From assembly GCA_017940005.1 (NCBI GenBank), contig JAGAZO010000015.1, positions 1 to 38,463 on the forward strand: 38,463 nt of DNA, given 5' to 3'. This stretch comes from Treponema sp. Lineage in GTDB: Bacteria > Spirochaetota > Spirochaetia > Treponematales > Treponemataceae. How positions within the stretch are numbered: position 1 is the stretch's first letter; the number at the start of each line of letters is the position of its first letter. Position numbers and translations under genes: made by a program. The notes under the pieces are model-generated. The model did not search any database. It saw only the letters and a program-made list of their open reading frames with translations, and was not told the origin of the DNA. Below are positions 6,103 through 14,720 of this stretch, piece after piece.

Positions 6103-7029
6103 ATGGGGTGTCCTGAATGGCATGTGCCGTCGGTAGACGACGCAGAAAAATTATATATGGCTTCGTGTAGCGCAAATCTTATGAGCTGCACAGATTCATA
6201 CGCGAACATCATTTTGTATCGCAACAAATACAAGACGCTCGTCTGCTACTGCGGCGGCAATGTGCTGCGAAAATACGGCGCGCTTGAAGCAACTGAACGC
6301 GACATTGCTTCGACGCGTACGCTCTATGGTTTTCCCATTGGCACGGGCGACATGAAAGCGGCAATCGAGTTTCTTACAAAAGATGCGGAGAAAAACGGCA
6401 TGCCGCTCGCCTTTCCGCTTTTGTCAGACAAGCAAAAATTATTTCTTGAACGAAAAATGCCCAACCGCTTTACGTTCACTGAGCGGCGCGACGACAGCGA
6501 CTACATTTATTTGACACAATCGCTTGCAGAGCTTCCGGGCGGAAAATATCACAAAAAGAAAAATCACGTCTCGCAGTTTATGCGAAAGCATGCTGACGCA
6601 ACATTTGTGCCGCTTTCAAAAGAGAATGCAGCGGATGCACGGACAGTTGAGCGCGAATGGTTTGACGCGAACGGCGGAAGCGGCGATTACGACATAGAAG
6701 AAGAGCGCGCAATTATCGAAGAAGCTCTTTTGCTGCTCGACGAACTTAATCTTACGGGCGGCATTTTGTACGCAGACGGAAAGCCTGTGGCTATGACGCT
6801 CGGATCAGCGATTTCGGACAAAACGTTCGACGTACATTTTGAGAAAGCCATTCCCGTCTACGACCGCGACGGCGCGTATGCAGTCATCAATCAGCAGTTT
6901 GCAAAAATGATGAACGCGTATGACTATTTGAATCGGGAAGAAGATTTGGGCATTGAAGGGCTGCGCAAGGCAAAGCTATCGTATCACCCTGAAATGCTGC
7001 TTGCAAAATGGAGCGCGGAGCAACTATGA
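6103..7029 (+). CDS. DUF2156 / phosphatidylglycerol lysyltransferase C-terminal-like protein
   Basis: A 308-residue soluble protein of the DUF2156 family, a double GNAT-like fold related to the catalytic domain of MprF. Family features are FTNL-like SCTDSYANIILYRNKYKT near the start, YIYLTQSLAELPGGKYHKKKNHVSQFMRKH in the centre, and HFEKAIPVYDRDGAYAVINQQFAK with LGIEGLRKAKLSYHPEMLLAKW at the end. There are no membrane segments, so it is not a full lipid flippase-synthase. The substrate is unknown; aminoacyl or acyl transfer is inferred from the fold. The ATG at 6103 has GAGG upstream. The stop overlaps the start of the thioesterase gene as ATGA. Confidence 0.8.
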   Translation: MGCPEWHVPSVDDAEKLYMASCSANLMSCTDSYANIILYRNKYKTLVCYCGGNVLRKYGALEATERDIASTRTLYGFPIGTGDMKAAIEFLTKDAEKNGMPLAFPLLSDKQKLFLERKMPNRFTFTERRDDSDYIYLTQSLAELPGGKYHKKKNHVSQFMRKHADATFVPLSKENAADARTVEREWFDANGGSGDYDIEEERAIIEEALLLLDELNLTGGILYADGKPVAMTLGSAISDKTFDVHFEKAIPVYDRDGAYAVINQQFAKMMNAYDYLNREEDLGIEGLRKAKLSYHPEMLLAKWSAEQL

Positions 7030-7781
7030 CGACATTCAAACAATGGCACGATGATGCCATGACATTTCACAGCGAGATGAAGCTGTATTTTTGCCAATGC
7101 GACAGCCGTTCGCATCTTTCGCTTTCGGAGCTGCTCCGCCTCACTACAGACACCGCAGTTGAAGATTATCATCAGCGCGGCTTAACGTATGAGTTCCTCG
7201 CAGCGCACGATTATGCCATTTTGCTTTCGCGTCTCGCGTTTCGCGTTCACACCATGCCAAAAGCAAACGACATCATCACTATTCACACGTGGGAAAAAAA
7301 GCCGGAGCCGCTCCAGCTTACGCGCGCATACGAAATTACTGCAAGCGACGGGAGCGCGCTCGTAAGCGGCATAAGCTCGTGGCTGCTCGTAAACTACAAA
7401 ACGCACCGCATAGTGCGCACAAAAGAATTCATGCTTCGTAAAGAAAGCACACGAGATGAGCCGTACAACTGCATGAGTGCTGGCAAAATAGTTGTTCCAG
7501 AAACATTAACAAAATGCGGTGAGCGGCAGATATGCTATTCAGATATAGATGCGAACGGTCACATGAACAACTCGCGCTACGGTGCGTTTGCAATCGACTG
7601 CTTGAGCGAATCATACCAGAACAAAGATTTCACTGACGTTCGCATGAACTATTCACACGAAGCAAAAAAGGGCGAACTGTTGCAGCTGTTTTGCGCGTTT
7701 GACGACGAGGCAAAAAAAATCACTGTTGTGGGAAAACAGTTTGAGCGCATTTGTTTTGAAAGCGAGCTGTATTATCAGTAA
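7026..7781 (+). CDS. acyl-ACP thioesterase
   Basis: A 251-residue double hot-dog protein of the plant FatA/bacterial acyl-ACP thioesterase family. It releases free fatty acids from acyl carrier protein. The N-terminal hot-dog has CDSRSHLSLSELLRLTTDTAVEDYHQRGLTYEFL and LLSRLAFRVHTMPKANDIITIHTW. The second has YSDIDANGHMNNSRYGAFAID, matching the DxNxHMNN catalytic Asn/His region of the family. The start at 7026 overlaps the previous stop, and GGAG lies upstream at 7011-7014 and 7017-7020. Pairing with a putative acyl- or aminoacyl-transferase suggests a lipid-related operon. Confidence 0.88.
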   Translation: MTTFKQWHDDAMTFHSEMKLYFCQCDSRSHLSLSELLRLTTDTAVEDYHQRGLTYEFLAAHDYAILLSRLAFRVHTMPKANDIITIHTWEKKPEPLQLTRAYEITASDGSALVSGISSWLLVNYKTHRIVRTKEFMLRKESTRDEPYNCMSAGKIVVPETLTKCGERQICYSDIDANGHMNNSRYGAFAIDCLSESYQNKDFTDVRMNYSHEAKKGELLQLFCAFDDEAKKITVVGKQFERICFESELYYQ

Positions 7782-7785
7782 ATGC

Positions 7786-7810
7786 TGCACGAATCGCAAA
7801 TGTTCGTGCA
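7786..7810. terminator. hairpin between convergent genes
   Basis: TGCACGAA/TTCGTGCA, an 8-bp stem starting five bases after the thioesterase stop. A second, shorter palindrome (CGCATC/GATGCG, 7903-7924) lies just beyond the end of the convergent substrate-binding protein gene. Neither has a strong T-tract. Confidence 0.4.
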
Positions 7811-7940
7811 ACTGCCGAATGACGCGTATCAACAGCGGCCTCGTTGACGTGCTCGCTTTGTGCATTCCGCCATCGGTGGCATTGCACAGCACAAAACAGA
7901 AGCGCATCCGCCGCAACAGATGCGTTTCATAGACACATTG

Positions 7941-8969
7941 TCAGTTTGCTTTAACCGCCTCGTTCCACGCCTCAAGCAGACGATTCTTGTTTTCACCCGA
8001 CCAGATAAAATCATAATTTATTAATTTTGTGTCGCGCAAAGCAGTCGCTTCATCGGGCGTGTGCGCTTCAGGATTTGACAAGAAGTGATACGAGTCTGTG
8101 TATTTTTGCCCTATTTCCAAACACGCGGGAGTCATGCACCAGTCGAGGAACATTTTTGCGGCCTCAAGTTCCGGCGCGCCTTCAATAATCGCAACAGAAC
8201 CAAGCTCGTAGCTCGTTCCCTCTTGCGGCACTGCAAGGTAAATGTTGTCGTAGCCTTGCTTCATCAAGCGAATGCCGTTGTGCAAAAACGTAAGGCCTAT
8301 GGCGCATTCGCCGAGAGCCGCAGAGCGCGACGGCGCTTCGCCGCTTTTTGTATACTGCTTTACTTGGCTATTGAGCGCTTTCATGTACGCAACGCCCGCT
8401 TCTTCGCCGCGCATTTGGCACATCGTTGACAAAAGCAGATAGCCTGTAGAAGCAGAGCCAGGATTCGACACAATAATCTGACCTTTGAATTCAGGTTTGA
8501 GCAAGTCGTCCCACGAGCTTGGATATGCGACTCCCGGATGGTCTTCAAACCAACGCTTGTCGCAGATAAAGCCAAGATACCCCACCGTCAATCCTGTCCA
8601 GTAGCCGTCTGCATCTTTGAGATTTGCCGGAATATTTTTTGCACTCGGCGACACATATTTTTGCAACAATCCTTCGCCTTTTGCAGTGATGAATGAATCC
8701 GCAGAGCCGCCGTACCACACGCTCGCTTTCGGATTTGTTTTTTCAGCACGGATTCGTCCAAGCGCTTCACCTGCACTCATGCGCACAAAATCAACATGAA
8801 TGCCAGAAGCCTTTTCAAATTCTTCCGCCACTTTCATGCCATACTCTTCCACGTAGCCGACATACATTGTCAAGTGAGTCGGTTTTGTCGCCTCGCTTTT
8901 TTTTGTACACGAGCACAGCAATCCGCTCACCAATGCCGCAGCCATAACACCAACAGCAATCTTTTTCAT
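7941..8969 (-). CDS. ABC transporter substrate-binding lipoprotein, Fe3+/AfuA-like
   Basis: A 342-residue type-II periplasmic binding protein with lipobox LVSGLLCSC (Cys about 21), so membrane anchored. The opening HLTMYVGYVEEYGMKVAEEFEKASGIHV, GSADSF, and KPEFKGQIIVSNPGSASTGY are typical of the FbpA/AfuA/phosphonate cluster. The Tyr pair that binds ferric iron in FbpA-type proteins is not obvious. Hexose-phosphate-binding AfuA proteins belong to the same sequence group. Last gene of a permease-ATPase-binding protein operon; AGGAGG precedes the start. A neighbouring RpiR regulator and Gnd favour a phosphorylated-sugar ligand, by inference. Confidence 0.82.
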   Translation of the reverse strand: MKKIAVGVMAAALVSGLLCSCTKKSEATKPTHLTMYVGYVEEYGMKVAEEFEKASGIHVDFVRMSAGEALGRIRAEKTNPKASVWYGGSADSFITAKGEGLLQKYVSPSAKNIPANLKDADGYWTGLTVGYLGFICDKRWFEDHPGVAYPSSWDDLLKPEFKGQIIVSNPGSASTGYLLLSTMCQMRGEEAGVAYMKALNSQVKQYTKSGEAPSRSAALGECAIGLTFLHNGIRLMKQGYDNIYLAVPQEGTSYELGSVAIIEGAPELEAAKMFLDWCMTPACLEIGQKYTDSYHFLSNPEAHTPDEATALRDTKLINYDFIWSGENKNRLLEAWNEAVKAN

Positions 8970-9035
8970 TTTTTCCTCCTAACAATTATGGGCACCTCGA
9001 AAAATTCGCTTTCGTGATTTTTTAAGATTCCCTTA

Positions 9036-9069
9036 TATGAAGCGCTCTATAAATGCTCGCCGCTTCATA
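9036..9069 (-). other. stem-loop between the ATPase and binding-protein genes
   Basis: TATGAAGCG/CGCTTCATA with a 16-base loop, within the 132-base gap inside the operon. A role in transcript processing or in raising the level of the binding protein's mRNA is inferred from the position only. Confidence 0.4.
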
Positions 9070-9101
9070 AAAAGCGGTCAAGCATCGATGCTATGCAATC
9101 G

Positions 9102-10184
9102 TCAGCCGACAATATACATGCTCTCTTCATTCATATGCACGCGCACTTTTTCGCCTTCTTTGAACTTGACGCTTCCTGCAGGATTCAGCTGCTCCACGTC
9201 GAGCGTCACATCACCAAGCTGCACAAAATATTCCTGATGCGCCCCCATAAACGTTGACATGACAACGTCACCTTCAAACTGCCCGTCCACGCCAACAGTG
9301 ATAGATTCAGGGCGCACAACGACAGTCACTTCATCGCCAACCGCATACAGCCTGCTTCCTTGTACACGTAGCACGCTGCCGTACAGTTCAATGAGCACGC
9401 CTTTTGCATCAATGTCTTTTACAACGCCTTTCATAAAATTTGCACGCCCGATAAAATCCGCCACAAACTCTGATGCAGGCTTTTGATAAATCTCTTCAGG
9501 ACTTCCAATCTGCTCTATGCGTCCGCCGTTCATAATGATGATTCTATCCGAAAGCGCCATCGCTTCCGACTGGTCGTGCGTCACATACATGCTCGTCACG
9601 CCAAGCCTGCGCTGTATTTTTCTGATTTCAGTGCGCATGCTCACACGCAGCTTTGCGTCGAGATTTGAAAGCGGCTCGTCAAACAGCATAACGCCCGGCT
9701 CCATGACAAGCGCACGGGCAAGCGCCACGCGCTGCTGCTGACCGCCAGAAATCTCATTCGGGTAACGCTTTTCAAGTCCCGTTAGTCCCACAAGCTCTAT
9801 GATTGCCGCAACTTTTTGAGAAATCTCTGCGCTTGAAAGTTTTTGCAAACGCAATCCGTACGAAATATTGTTGAACACGTTGTAGTGCGGGAACAGCGCG
9901 TACGACTGAAACACCATCGCGGTGTCTCGCTTGTCGGGCGTAAGCTTGTTGATTTTTTCGTCGCCGAGAAATATTTCACCAGAAGTAGGCACTTCAAATC
10001 CTGCGACCATGCGCAGCGTCGTCGTCTTGCCGCACCCCGAAGGTCCAAGCAGCGTGACAAATTCACCGGGGTTGATGACTACGTTTATGTCGTCCACAGC
10101 GCGGAATACAGATTTGTCGGGCGACTCATATTCTTTGACAATGTGCTCAAGACGCACCGATTTCGATTGTACATTTTTTTCCAT
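9102..10184 (-). CDS. ABC transporter ATP-binding protein, FbpC/AfuC-like
   Basis: A 360-residue import ATPase. Walker A is GPSGCGKTT, the Q-loop FQSYALFPH, the signature ISGGQQQR, Walker B VMLFDEPLSNLD, and the switch histidine YVTHDQSEA. A C-terminal TOBE region (VVRPESITV, GAHQEYFVQLGDVTLDV) is present, as in the ferric/spermidine/sugar-phosphate group. The ATG at 10184 was chosen because GGAG sits eight bases upstream; a frame starting at 10202 lacks this. It lies between the permease and binding-protein genes, separated from the permease by a repeat. Confidence 0.92.
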   Translation of the reverse strand: MEKNVQSKSVRLEHIVKEYESPDKSVFRAVDDINVVINPGEFVTLLGPSGCGKTTTLRMVAGFEVPTSGEIFLGDEKINKLTPDKRDTAMVFQSYALFPHYNVFNNISYGLRLQKLSSAEISQKVAAIIELVGLTGLEKRYPNEISGGQQQRVALARALVMEPGVMLFDEPLSNLDAKLRVSMRTEIRKIQRRLGVTSMYVTHDQSEAMALSDRIIIMNGGRIEQIGSPEEIYQKPASEFVADFIGRANFMKGVVKDIDAKGVLIELYGSVLRVQGSRLYAVGDEVTVVVRPESITVGVDGQFEGDVVMSTFMGAHQEYFVQLGDVTLDVEQLNPAGSVKFKEGEKVRVHMNEESMYIVG

Positions 10185-10236
10185 ACGCAAAACTCCAGTC
10201 ATGTCAATTTAATATCTTTTTTATTCGTGCGGAAGA

Positions 10237-10332
10237 TTTACTACCCTGATGCTTGCATCGGGGTAGTAAATCCGACTGCAACACCTTTAGAGAACAACAT
10301 ACCTCGTCTCTTGCGGCGAGGTATGTTGATTA
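10237..10332 (+). repeat. dispersed double-hairpin repeat family 2, copy 2
   Basis: The first palindrome, with TTTACTACCC/GGGTAGTAAA arms and GATGC/GCATC inside (10237-10270), is followed by CCGACTGC and a second palindrome with CATACCTCG/CGAGGTATG arms (10298-10325), ending TTGATT. It matches 4680-4765 in reverse. Its right part overlaps the last 14 codons of the permease gene. Confidence 0.75.
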
Positions 10333-11972
10333 ACGCCGAGCAATCCGATAACGCGATACAGAATTGCAATCGCCACATATACGATGACGATGAGCATCGT
10401 AGACATGGCGGACGCCACGCCGAATTTTCCCGAATCAACTTGATCGAGCACAGATACGGTGAGCAGCTTGTAGCGCGCAGACACAAGGAAGATGACCGCG
10501 CTCACCGATGTCATGCTCTTGACAAACGTATACACAAGTCCGCCGAAGAACGCCGTCTTGATGAGCGGCAGCGTCACTGTCATAAACGTCTTGAACGAGT
10601 TTGCGCCTAAATCTGCTGCGGCCTCTTCGATTGACGGGTCAATCTGCTTGAGCGACGTAACGCCCGATTGCACGCCCACAGGCAAATAGCGGAACACATA
10701 CGACAGCACTATGATGAGCATAGTACCAGTGATTGCGATTGGCGGCGTGTTGAACGAAAGCACATAGCCTATGCCCATGACAGTTCCAGGTACCGTCATA
10801 CCGAGCATGGAGATAAACTCCATCGCTTTTCTGCCCACAAATTTTTTGCGCACGACAAGGAACGCAATTATCATGGCGAGGATGCCTGTAGCCGGCGTTG
10901 CAAGCGCCGCCATAATCGTGGAGTCGCGCAAACTCTTTTTGCCGACGCTGAACGCATACCGATAGTTTTCAAACGTAAACGTGTAGTCAATGCCCCACAG
11001 CTTTACGAACGATACGAGCGGTATCAAAATGTAGAGCGCAATGACGACAATCGAAATGATGTAGCAGCACATGTTCAACGGGATTACAATGTGCTTTTCG
11101 TCAATCATGCTGCGTTTTCGCGACGCTTTTCCCGTAATCGTCACAAACGTTTTCTTTTCTATCCACAGCTTGCTCATCGCAAAAAGCGACATGGAGATGA
11201 GCAGCAAAAGGATAGCAACGGCAGCACCTCCCTGCATGTCGTAGTTGCCAATCGCCTGGTAATAGATTTGCGTTGCAAGCGTCTGGTAGTTCCCGCCTAT
11301 CGTGATGGGGTTGCCAAAGTCAGCCACAGACTTGATGAACACGAGCAAAAACGAATTCGCAATGCCGGGAAGCGCAAGCGGCAGCGTTACATGCACAAAC
11401 GTTTTGCCGCGAGAGCCGCCCATGTTGCGCGACGCTTCTTCGATTGATGGGTCTATGGAGCTGAGTACACCGTTCAGCAACAGATATGCGATGGGAAAAT
11501 ACGACAGCGTTTGCGCGAATAAAAGCCCGCGGAAGCCGTAGATGTTTACGTCGCGCAAGCCGAGCAGCGTATACGTGACAAGCCCTCTGCTTCCAAACAA
11601 CAAGATTATCGAAAGCGCAACTGCAAACGGCGGCGAAACGATAGGGAGCATGGCAATTAAATTGAAAATGCTTTTTCCGCGCATTTTGACATATGCGCCG
11701 CAATATGCAAAGATAAATCCGATGGCGGTGGAAAGCGCGCCGCTTGCAACGCCGAGCACAAGGCTGTGCGTGAGCGCCTTGAAGTTCTCTTCCGAAGTGA
11801 ACGCCTGCACATACGCTTTTCCTGACACGGTTCCGTCAAAAGAGACAAAACTTTGGACAGCTACTTTAATGAGCGGAAAAACGACAAAAAGCACAAGCGA
11901 GCACATGGTAATGAGAATAGTTGCCACAAGGATTACATCCACAGGTTTTTCTGTCTCTAAAGCTTTGCGCAT
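10287..11972 (-). CDS. fused two-module ABC transporter permease, FbpB/AfuB-like
   Basis: A 561-residue membrane protein with about twelve transmembrane helices in two homologous halves. Each half has a permease EAA loop: SIEEASRNMGGSRGKTFVHVTLPLALPG in the first and SIEEAAADLGANSFKTFMTVTLPLIKT in the second. Fused permeases of this kind serve ferric iron, thiamine, phosphonate and hexose-phosphate importers. It is first in the operon and has a strong promoter at 12033-12061. The final residues after GLLGV (NQHTSPQETRYVVL) are encoded inside a dispersed palindromic repeat, so the original C-terminus was probably replaced. Confidence 0.9.
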   Translation of the reverse strand: MRKALETEKPVDVILVATILITMCSLVLFVVFPLIKVAVQSFVSFDGTVSGKAYVQAFTSEENFKALTHSLVLGVASGALSTAIGFIFAYCGAYVKMRGKSIFNLIAMLPIVSPPFAVALSIILLFGSRGLVTYTLLGLRDVNIYGFRGLLFAQTLSYFPIAYLLLNGVLSSIDPSIEEASRNMGGSRGKTFVHVTLPLALPGIANSFLLVFIKSVADFGNPITIGGNYQTLATQIYYQAIGNYDMQGGAAVAILLLLISMSLFAMSKLWIEKKTFVTITGKASRKRSMIDEKHIVIPLNMCCYIISIVVIALYILIPLVSFVKLWGIDYTFTFENYRYAFSVGKKSLRDSTIMAALATPATGILAMIIAFLVVRKKFVGRKAMEFISMLGMTVPGTVMGIGYVLSFNTPPIAITGTMLIIVLSYVFRYLPVGVQSGVTSLKQIDPSIEEAAADLGANSFKTFMTVTLPLIKTAFFGGLVYTFVKSMTSVSAVIFLVSARYKLLTVSVLDQVDSGKFGVASAMSTMLIVIVYVAIAILYRVIGLLGVNQHTSPQETRYVVL

Positions 11973-12032
11973 ACGTCATTCCTCTTTCAAAACTACATGT
12001 ACGCTCTGCCCGCAAGCAACGCGCACACTATT

Positions 12033-12061
12033 ATCATACACCCAAGAAAATAATCTGTCAA
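12033..12061 (-). promoter_or_regulatory. promoter of the ABC transporter operon
   Basis: Minus strand TTGACA (12056-12061), 17 bases, TATGAT (12033-12038). It diverges from the RpiR promoter; the -35 boxes are only 15 bases apart. The -10 carries the TATGAT half-sequence also found in the palindrome at 12095-12109. Confidence 0.75.
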
Positions 12062-12076
12062 GAAAAAAAATATTCC

Positions 12077-12109
12077 TTGCATGAAAATTATTTTTATGAT
12101 ATAATCATA
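12077..12109 (+). promoter_or_regulatory. rpiR-gnd promoter with overlapping palindrome
   Basis: TTGCAT (12077-12082), 17 bases, TATAAT (12100-12105). The perfect palindrome TATGAT-ATA-ATCATA at 12095-12109 covers the -10 box, and its half-site recurs at the divergent promoter. This is a good candidate for autoregulation by the RpiR protein and for shared control of both operons. Confidence 0.6.
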
Positions 12110-12126
12110 CTAACAAGGATGCAGAA

Positions 12127-12984
12127 ATGAACAAAAAAAACGATGCCGCCATTAGCGTCATATACAACATTAAAAACCGCTACAGCACATTCAGCGAAAA
12201 GGAAAAGACGATTGCTGATTTTATCATTAAGAATGGAAATACATCGTTCGAGCAAAGCATTACAGAGCTTGCGGAAAAAATAGGCATAAGCGAGGCAACG
12301 CTCGTCCGCTTTGTGAAAAAGCTCGGCTACGGCGGCTATCAAAAATTTCGCATTGCACTTGCAAAAGAGAGCGCTGCCGCAAACACACAAATTTTTGAAA
12401 TACGCGTTTCCGAAAAAGACGATGTCGCCGACAGCATTTTCCAGCACACAATTCAAGCGCTTGAGTCAAGCAGAAAGCTGCTCAACAAAAAAGCGGTTGT
12501 AAAAACAGCAGCGCTTATAGCGCGCTCACGTCACATATTCTTGTGCGGGCTTGGCGGCTCGAACATAAATGCACGCGACGCATTTCACAAATTCGTGCGC
12601 ATCGGGCTTTCAGTGCAATATTCTGACGATTTCCACATGCAGGTTATGCTCGCCTCGCAAACGGGCGCGCAAGATGTTGCGCTCGTGTTCAGCCATCTTG
12701 GAAACAATTTTGACACGATTTCACTCGCGGAAGAACTCAAAAAACGCAAATGCCACGTTGTGGTCATCACGAGCTATGACAATTCGCCGCTTGCCCTCAT
12801 GGCAGACACGCTGCTGCTCGTAAGCCCGCTCCACAGTTCGCTTGTTTCAGAATCGTTTTCTGCAAGCATCGCAGTGGCAACGCTCATCAATGTTTTGTAT
12901 GTGGAGGTGATGAATCAGCTCAAAGAAGCAGGCTTGAAAAATCTTAATAAAATGCGCAGCGCAATCACAAGGAGAAAAATATGA
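12127..12984 (+). CDS. RpiR/MurR-family transcriptional regulator with SIS domain
   Basis: A 285-residue regulator. Residues about 1-75 form the RpiR-type helix-turn-helix (FSEKEKTIADFIIKN, SITELAEKIGISEATLVRFVKKLGYGGYQKFRIAL). Residues about 110-260 form a SIS sugar-isomerase fold (IFLCGLGGSNINARDAFHKFVRIG, VALVFSHLGNNFDTISLAEELKKRKCHVVVIT), which binds phosphorylated sugars in this family. AAGGA precedes the ATG. The stop overlaps the gnd start as ATGA. Divergent placement from the ABC operon and coupling to gnd suggest that a sugar phosphate or 6-phosphogluconate is the signal. Confidence 0.9.
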   Translation: MNKKNDAAISVIYNIKNRYSTFSEKEKTIADFIIKNGNTSFEQSITELAEKIGISEATLVRFVKKLGYGGYQKFRIALAKESAAANTQIFEIRVSEKDDVADSIFQHTIQALESSRKLLNKKAVVKTAALIARSRHIFLCGLGGSNINARDAFHKFVRIGLSVQYSDDFHMQVMLASQTGAQDVALVFSHLGNNFDTISLAEELKKRKCHVVVITSYDNSPLALMADTLLLVSPLHSSLVSESFSASIAVATLINVLYVEVMNQLKEAGLKNLNKMRSAITRRKI

Positions 12985-14432
12985 AAGCTGACATAGGTTT
13001 AATCGGTCTTGCGGTAATGGGCGAAAACCTTGTTTTAAATATGGAACGAAACGGCTACACTGTCGCCGTATACAATAGAAGCGTTGAACGCGTAGACGAT
13101 TTTATAAACGGCAGAGGCAGCGGCAAAAAAATCATACCTGCGCACACATTGCAGGAGCTTGTTGCATCTGTCGCGCGCCCGCGCAAAATCATGCTTATGA
13201 TAAAAGCAGGCACGCCTGTCGACCAGATGATGCACCTGCTCATGCCGCTCATGGAAAAAGGCGATGTGCTTATAGACGCGGGCAATTCAAATTTCATGGA
13301 CACTGAACGACGCGCGCAGGAAGCGGCACAAAATGGATTGCTATACATAGGCACAGGCATTTCCGGCGGCGAAGAAGGCGCGCTCAACGGTCCGTCTATT
13401 ATGCCTGGCGGAAACGCAAAAGCATGGCCGCTCGTACAGCCGATTTTCCAAAGCATTGCGGCAAAAGTAACTGATGGCACGCCGTGCTGCGACTGGATAG
13501 GAGATGGCGGAGCAGGTCACTTCGTCAAAATGGTGCACAACGGCATTGAATACGGCGACATGCAGCTCATCTGCGAAATATACGACATCATGCGAAAACA
13601 TCTTGCAATGAACTGCGACGAGATAAGCGAAGTGTTTGCACAGTGGAACAGCGGAGAACTCAGCTCGTACCTCATAGAGATTACGGGAAAACTGCTCACC
13701 TATGCAGAAGCGAGCGGCGAACATCTTGTCAATAAAATTCTCGATGCGGCAGGACAAAAGGGCACAGGAAAATGGACGGTGATGAGCGCGCTCGAAGAAA
13801 ATGTGCCGCTCACGCTCATCACAGAGTCAGTGTTCGCGCGATGCTTGAGCGGTGAAAAAGATGCCCGCATGAAAAACGCCGCAGCATTTACGCACATTTT
13901 TAAAACAGCAGAAAAGAGCGAGCGCGCGGAACTCATACAGCAGCTGCACGATGCGCTCTACGCCGCAAAAATCATCTCATATGCGCAAGGATTTGAGCTC
14001 ATGCAAAAGGCGGGCGCACATTACGGCTGGCACTTGGATTTGGGAAACATTGCGCTTTTATGGCGCGGCGGCTGTATCATTCGCTCTGTATTCCTCGAAA
14101 AAATAAAAGACGCGTTTTCAAAAAACGGCTGCTTGCAAAATCTCATCATGGATTCGTACTTCAGCGGCATTTTAAACGGCACGCATATGTCGCTGAGAAA
14201 AACAGTATCGCTTGCCGCGCTCGCAGGCATCCCTACTCCGTCGCTCTCTTCCGCGCTTTCGTGGTTTGACGGCGTGCGCTGCTCTACGCTGCCGGCAAAT
14301 CTTTTGCAAGCGCAGCGCGACTATTTCGGTGCGCATACATACGAGCGCATTGACAAAAAGCGCGGCGAGTTTTTTCACACAGATTGGACGGGACACGGCG
14401 GCACTACTGCCTCGACAACGTACAGCGTATGA
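12981..14432 (+). CDS. gnd: 6-phosphogluconate dehydrogenase (decarboxylating)
   Basis: Full-length 483-residue enzyme that oxidises 6-phosphogluconate to ribulose 5-phosphate and CO2 with reduction of NADP. The cofactor motif is GLAVMG (9-14) with NRS after the second strand. The signature SGGEEGALNGPSIMPGG, the catalytic GGAGHFVKMVHNGIEYGDMQ, the substrate loop RGGCIIR, and the tail RDYFGAHTYER and FHTDWTGHGG are all present. GGAG lies seven bases upstream of the start. A decayed carbohydrate kinase gene begins at its stop codon, as in gluconate operons where kinase and dehydrogenase are paired. Confidence 0.97.
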   Translation: MKADIGLIGLAVMGENLVLNMERNGYTVAVYNRSVERVDDFINGRGSGKKIIPAHTLQELVASVARPRKIMLMIKAGTPVDQMMHLLMPLMEKGDVLIDAGNSNFMDTERRAQEAAQNGLLYIGTGISGGEEGALNGPSIMPGGNAKAWPLVQPIFQSIAAKVTDGTPCCDWIGDGGAGHFVKMVHNGIEYGDMQLICEIYDIMRKHLAMNCDEISEVFAQWNSGELSSYLIEITGKLLTYAEASGEHLVNKILDAAGQKGTGKWTVMSALEENVPLTLITESVFARCLSGEKDARMKNAAAFTHIFKTAEKSERAELIQQLHDALYAAKIISYAQGFELMQKAGAHYGWHLDLGNIALLWRGGCIIRSVFLEKIKDAFSKNGCLQNLIMDSYFSGILNGTHMSLRKTVSLAALAGIPTPSLSSALSWFDGVRCSTLPANLLQAQRDYFGAHTYERIDKKRGEFFHTDWTGHGGTTASTTYSV

Positions 14433-14720
14433 AACTGCTCATCCTCGAATCAAGCACAAGCAATGCTCACGAGTGAAACTGTGGCATTGCGCTGAAGCAG
14501 CAGCTGTGTGCGAAGCATTGCGCGCACAGCCCGAATATGTGAAAACGTACTACTGCACCGCTGAACATGCCGTTATCGAAATGCATTTACTCGGCACACT
14601 GTATTCGCCAGAATCTTTTGTGCTGGAACCAGCTATAAGAGTGGAGCCGAGTAAAAAAATGCATGAGCTGTATGGGGAAAATATAAACGCTATTGCGCCA
14701 CGTATGACGTTTATTCAGGT
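14429..14720 (+). pseudogene. remnant of an FGGY-family carbohydrate kinase
   Basis: The frame that begins at the gnd stop (ATGA overlap) reads MKLLILESSTSNA, the first beta strand of FGGY kinases, but stops after 15 codons. Another frame then reads AEAAAVCEALRAQPEYVKTYYC, like the segment about 100 residues into such kinases, and VEPSKKMHELYGENINA, like the extreme C-terminus. All three pieces lie in order within 300 bases of a gene that should be about 1.5 kb. Large deletions and frameshifts have therefore destroyed it. Gluconokinase or xylulokinase-like activity is plausible from the gnd context. Confidence 0.5.

Noticed and set aside
9843..11447. Plus-strand ORFs of about 255-259 codons opposite the ABC ATPase and permease genes
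   Set aside because: They are rich in His, Arg and Asn as expected from antisense of membrane and ATPase codons, and lack ribosome sites and families.
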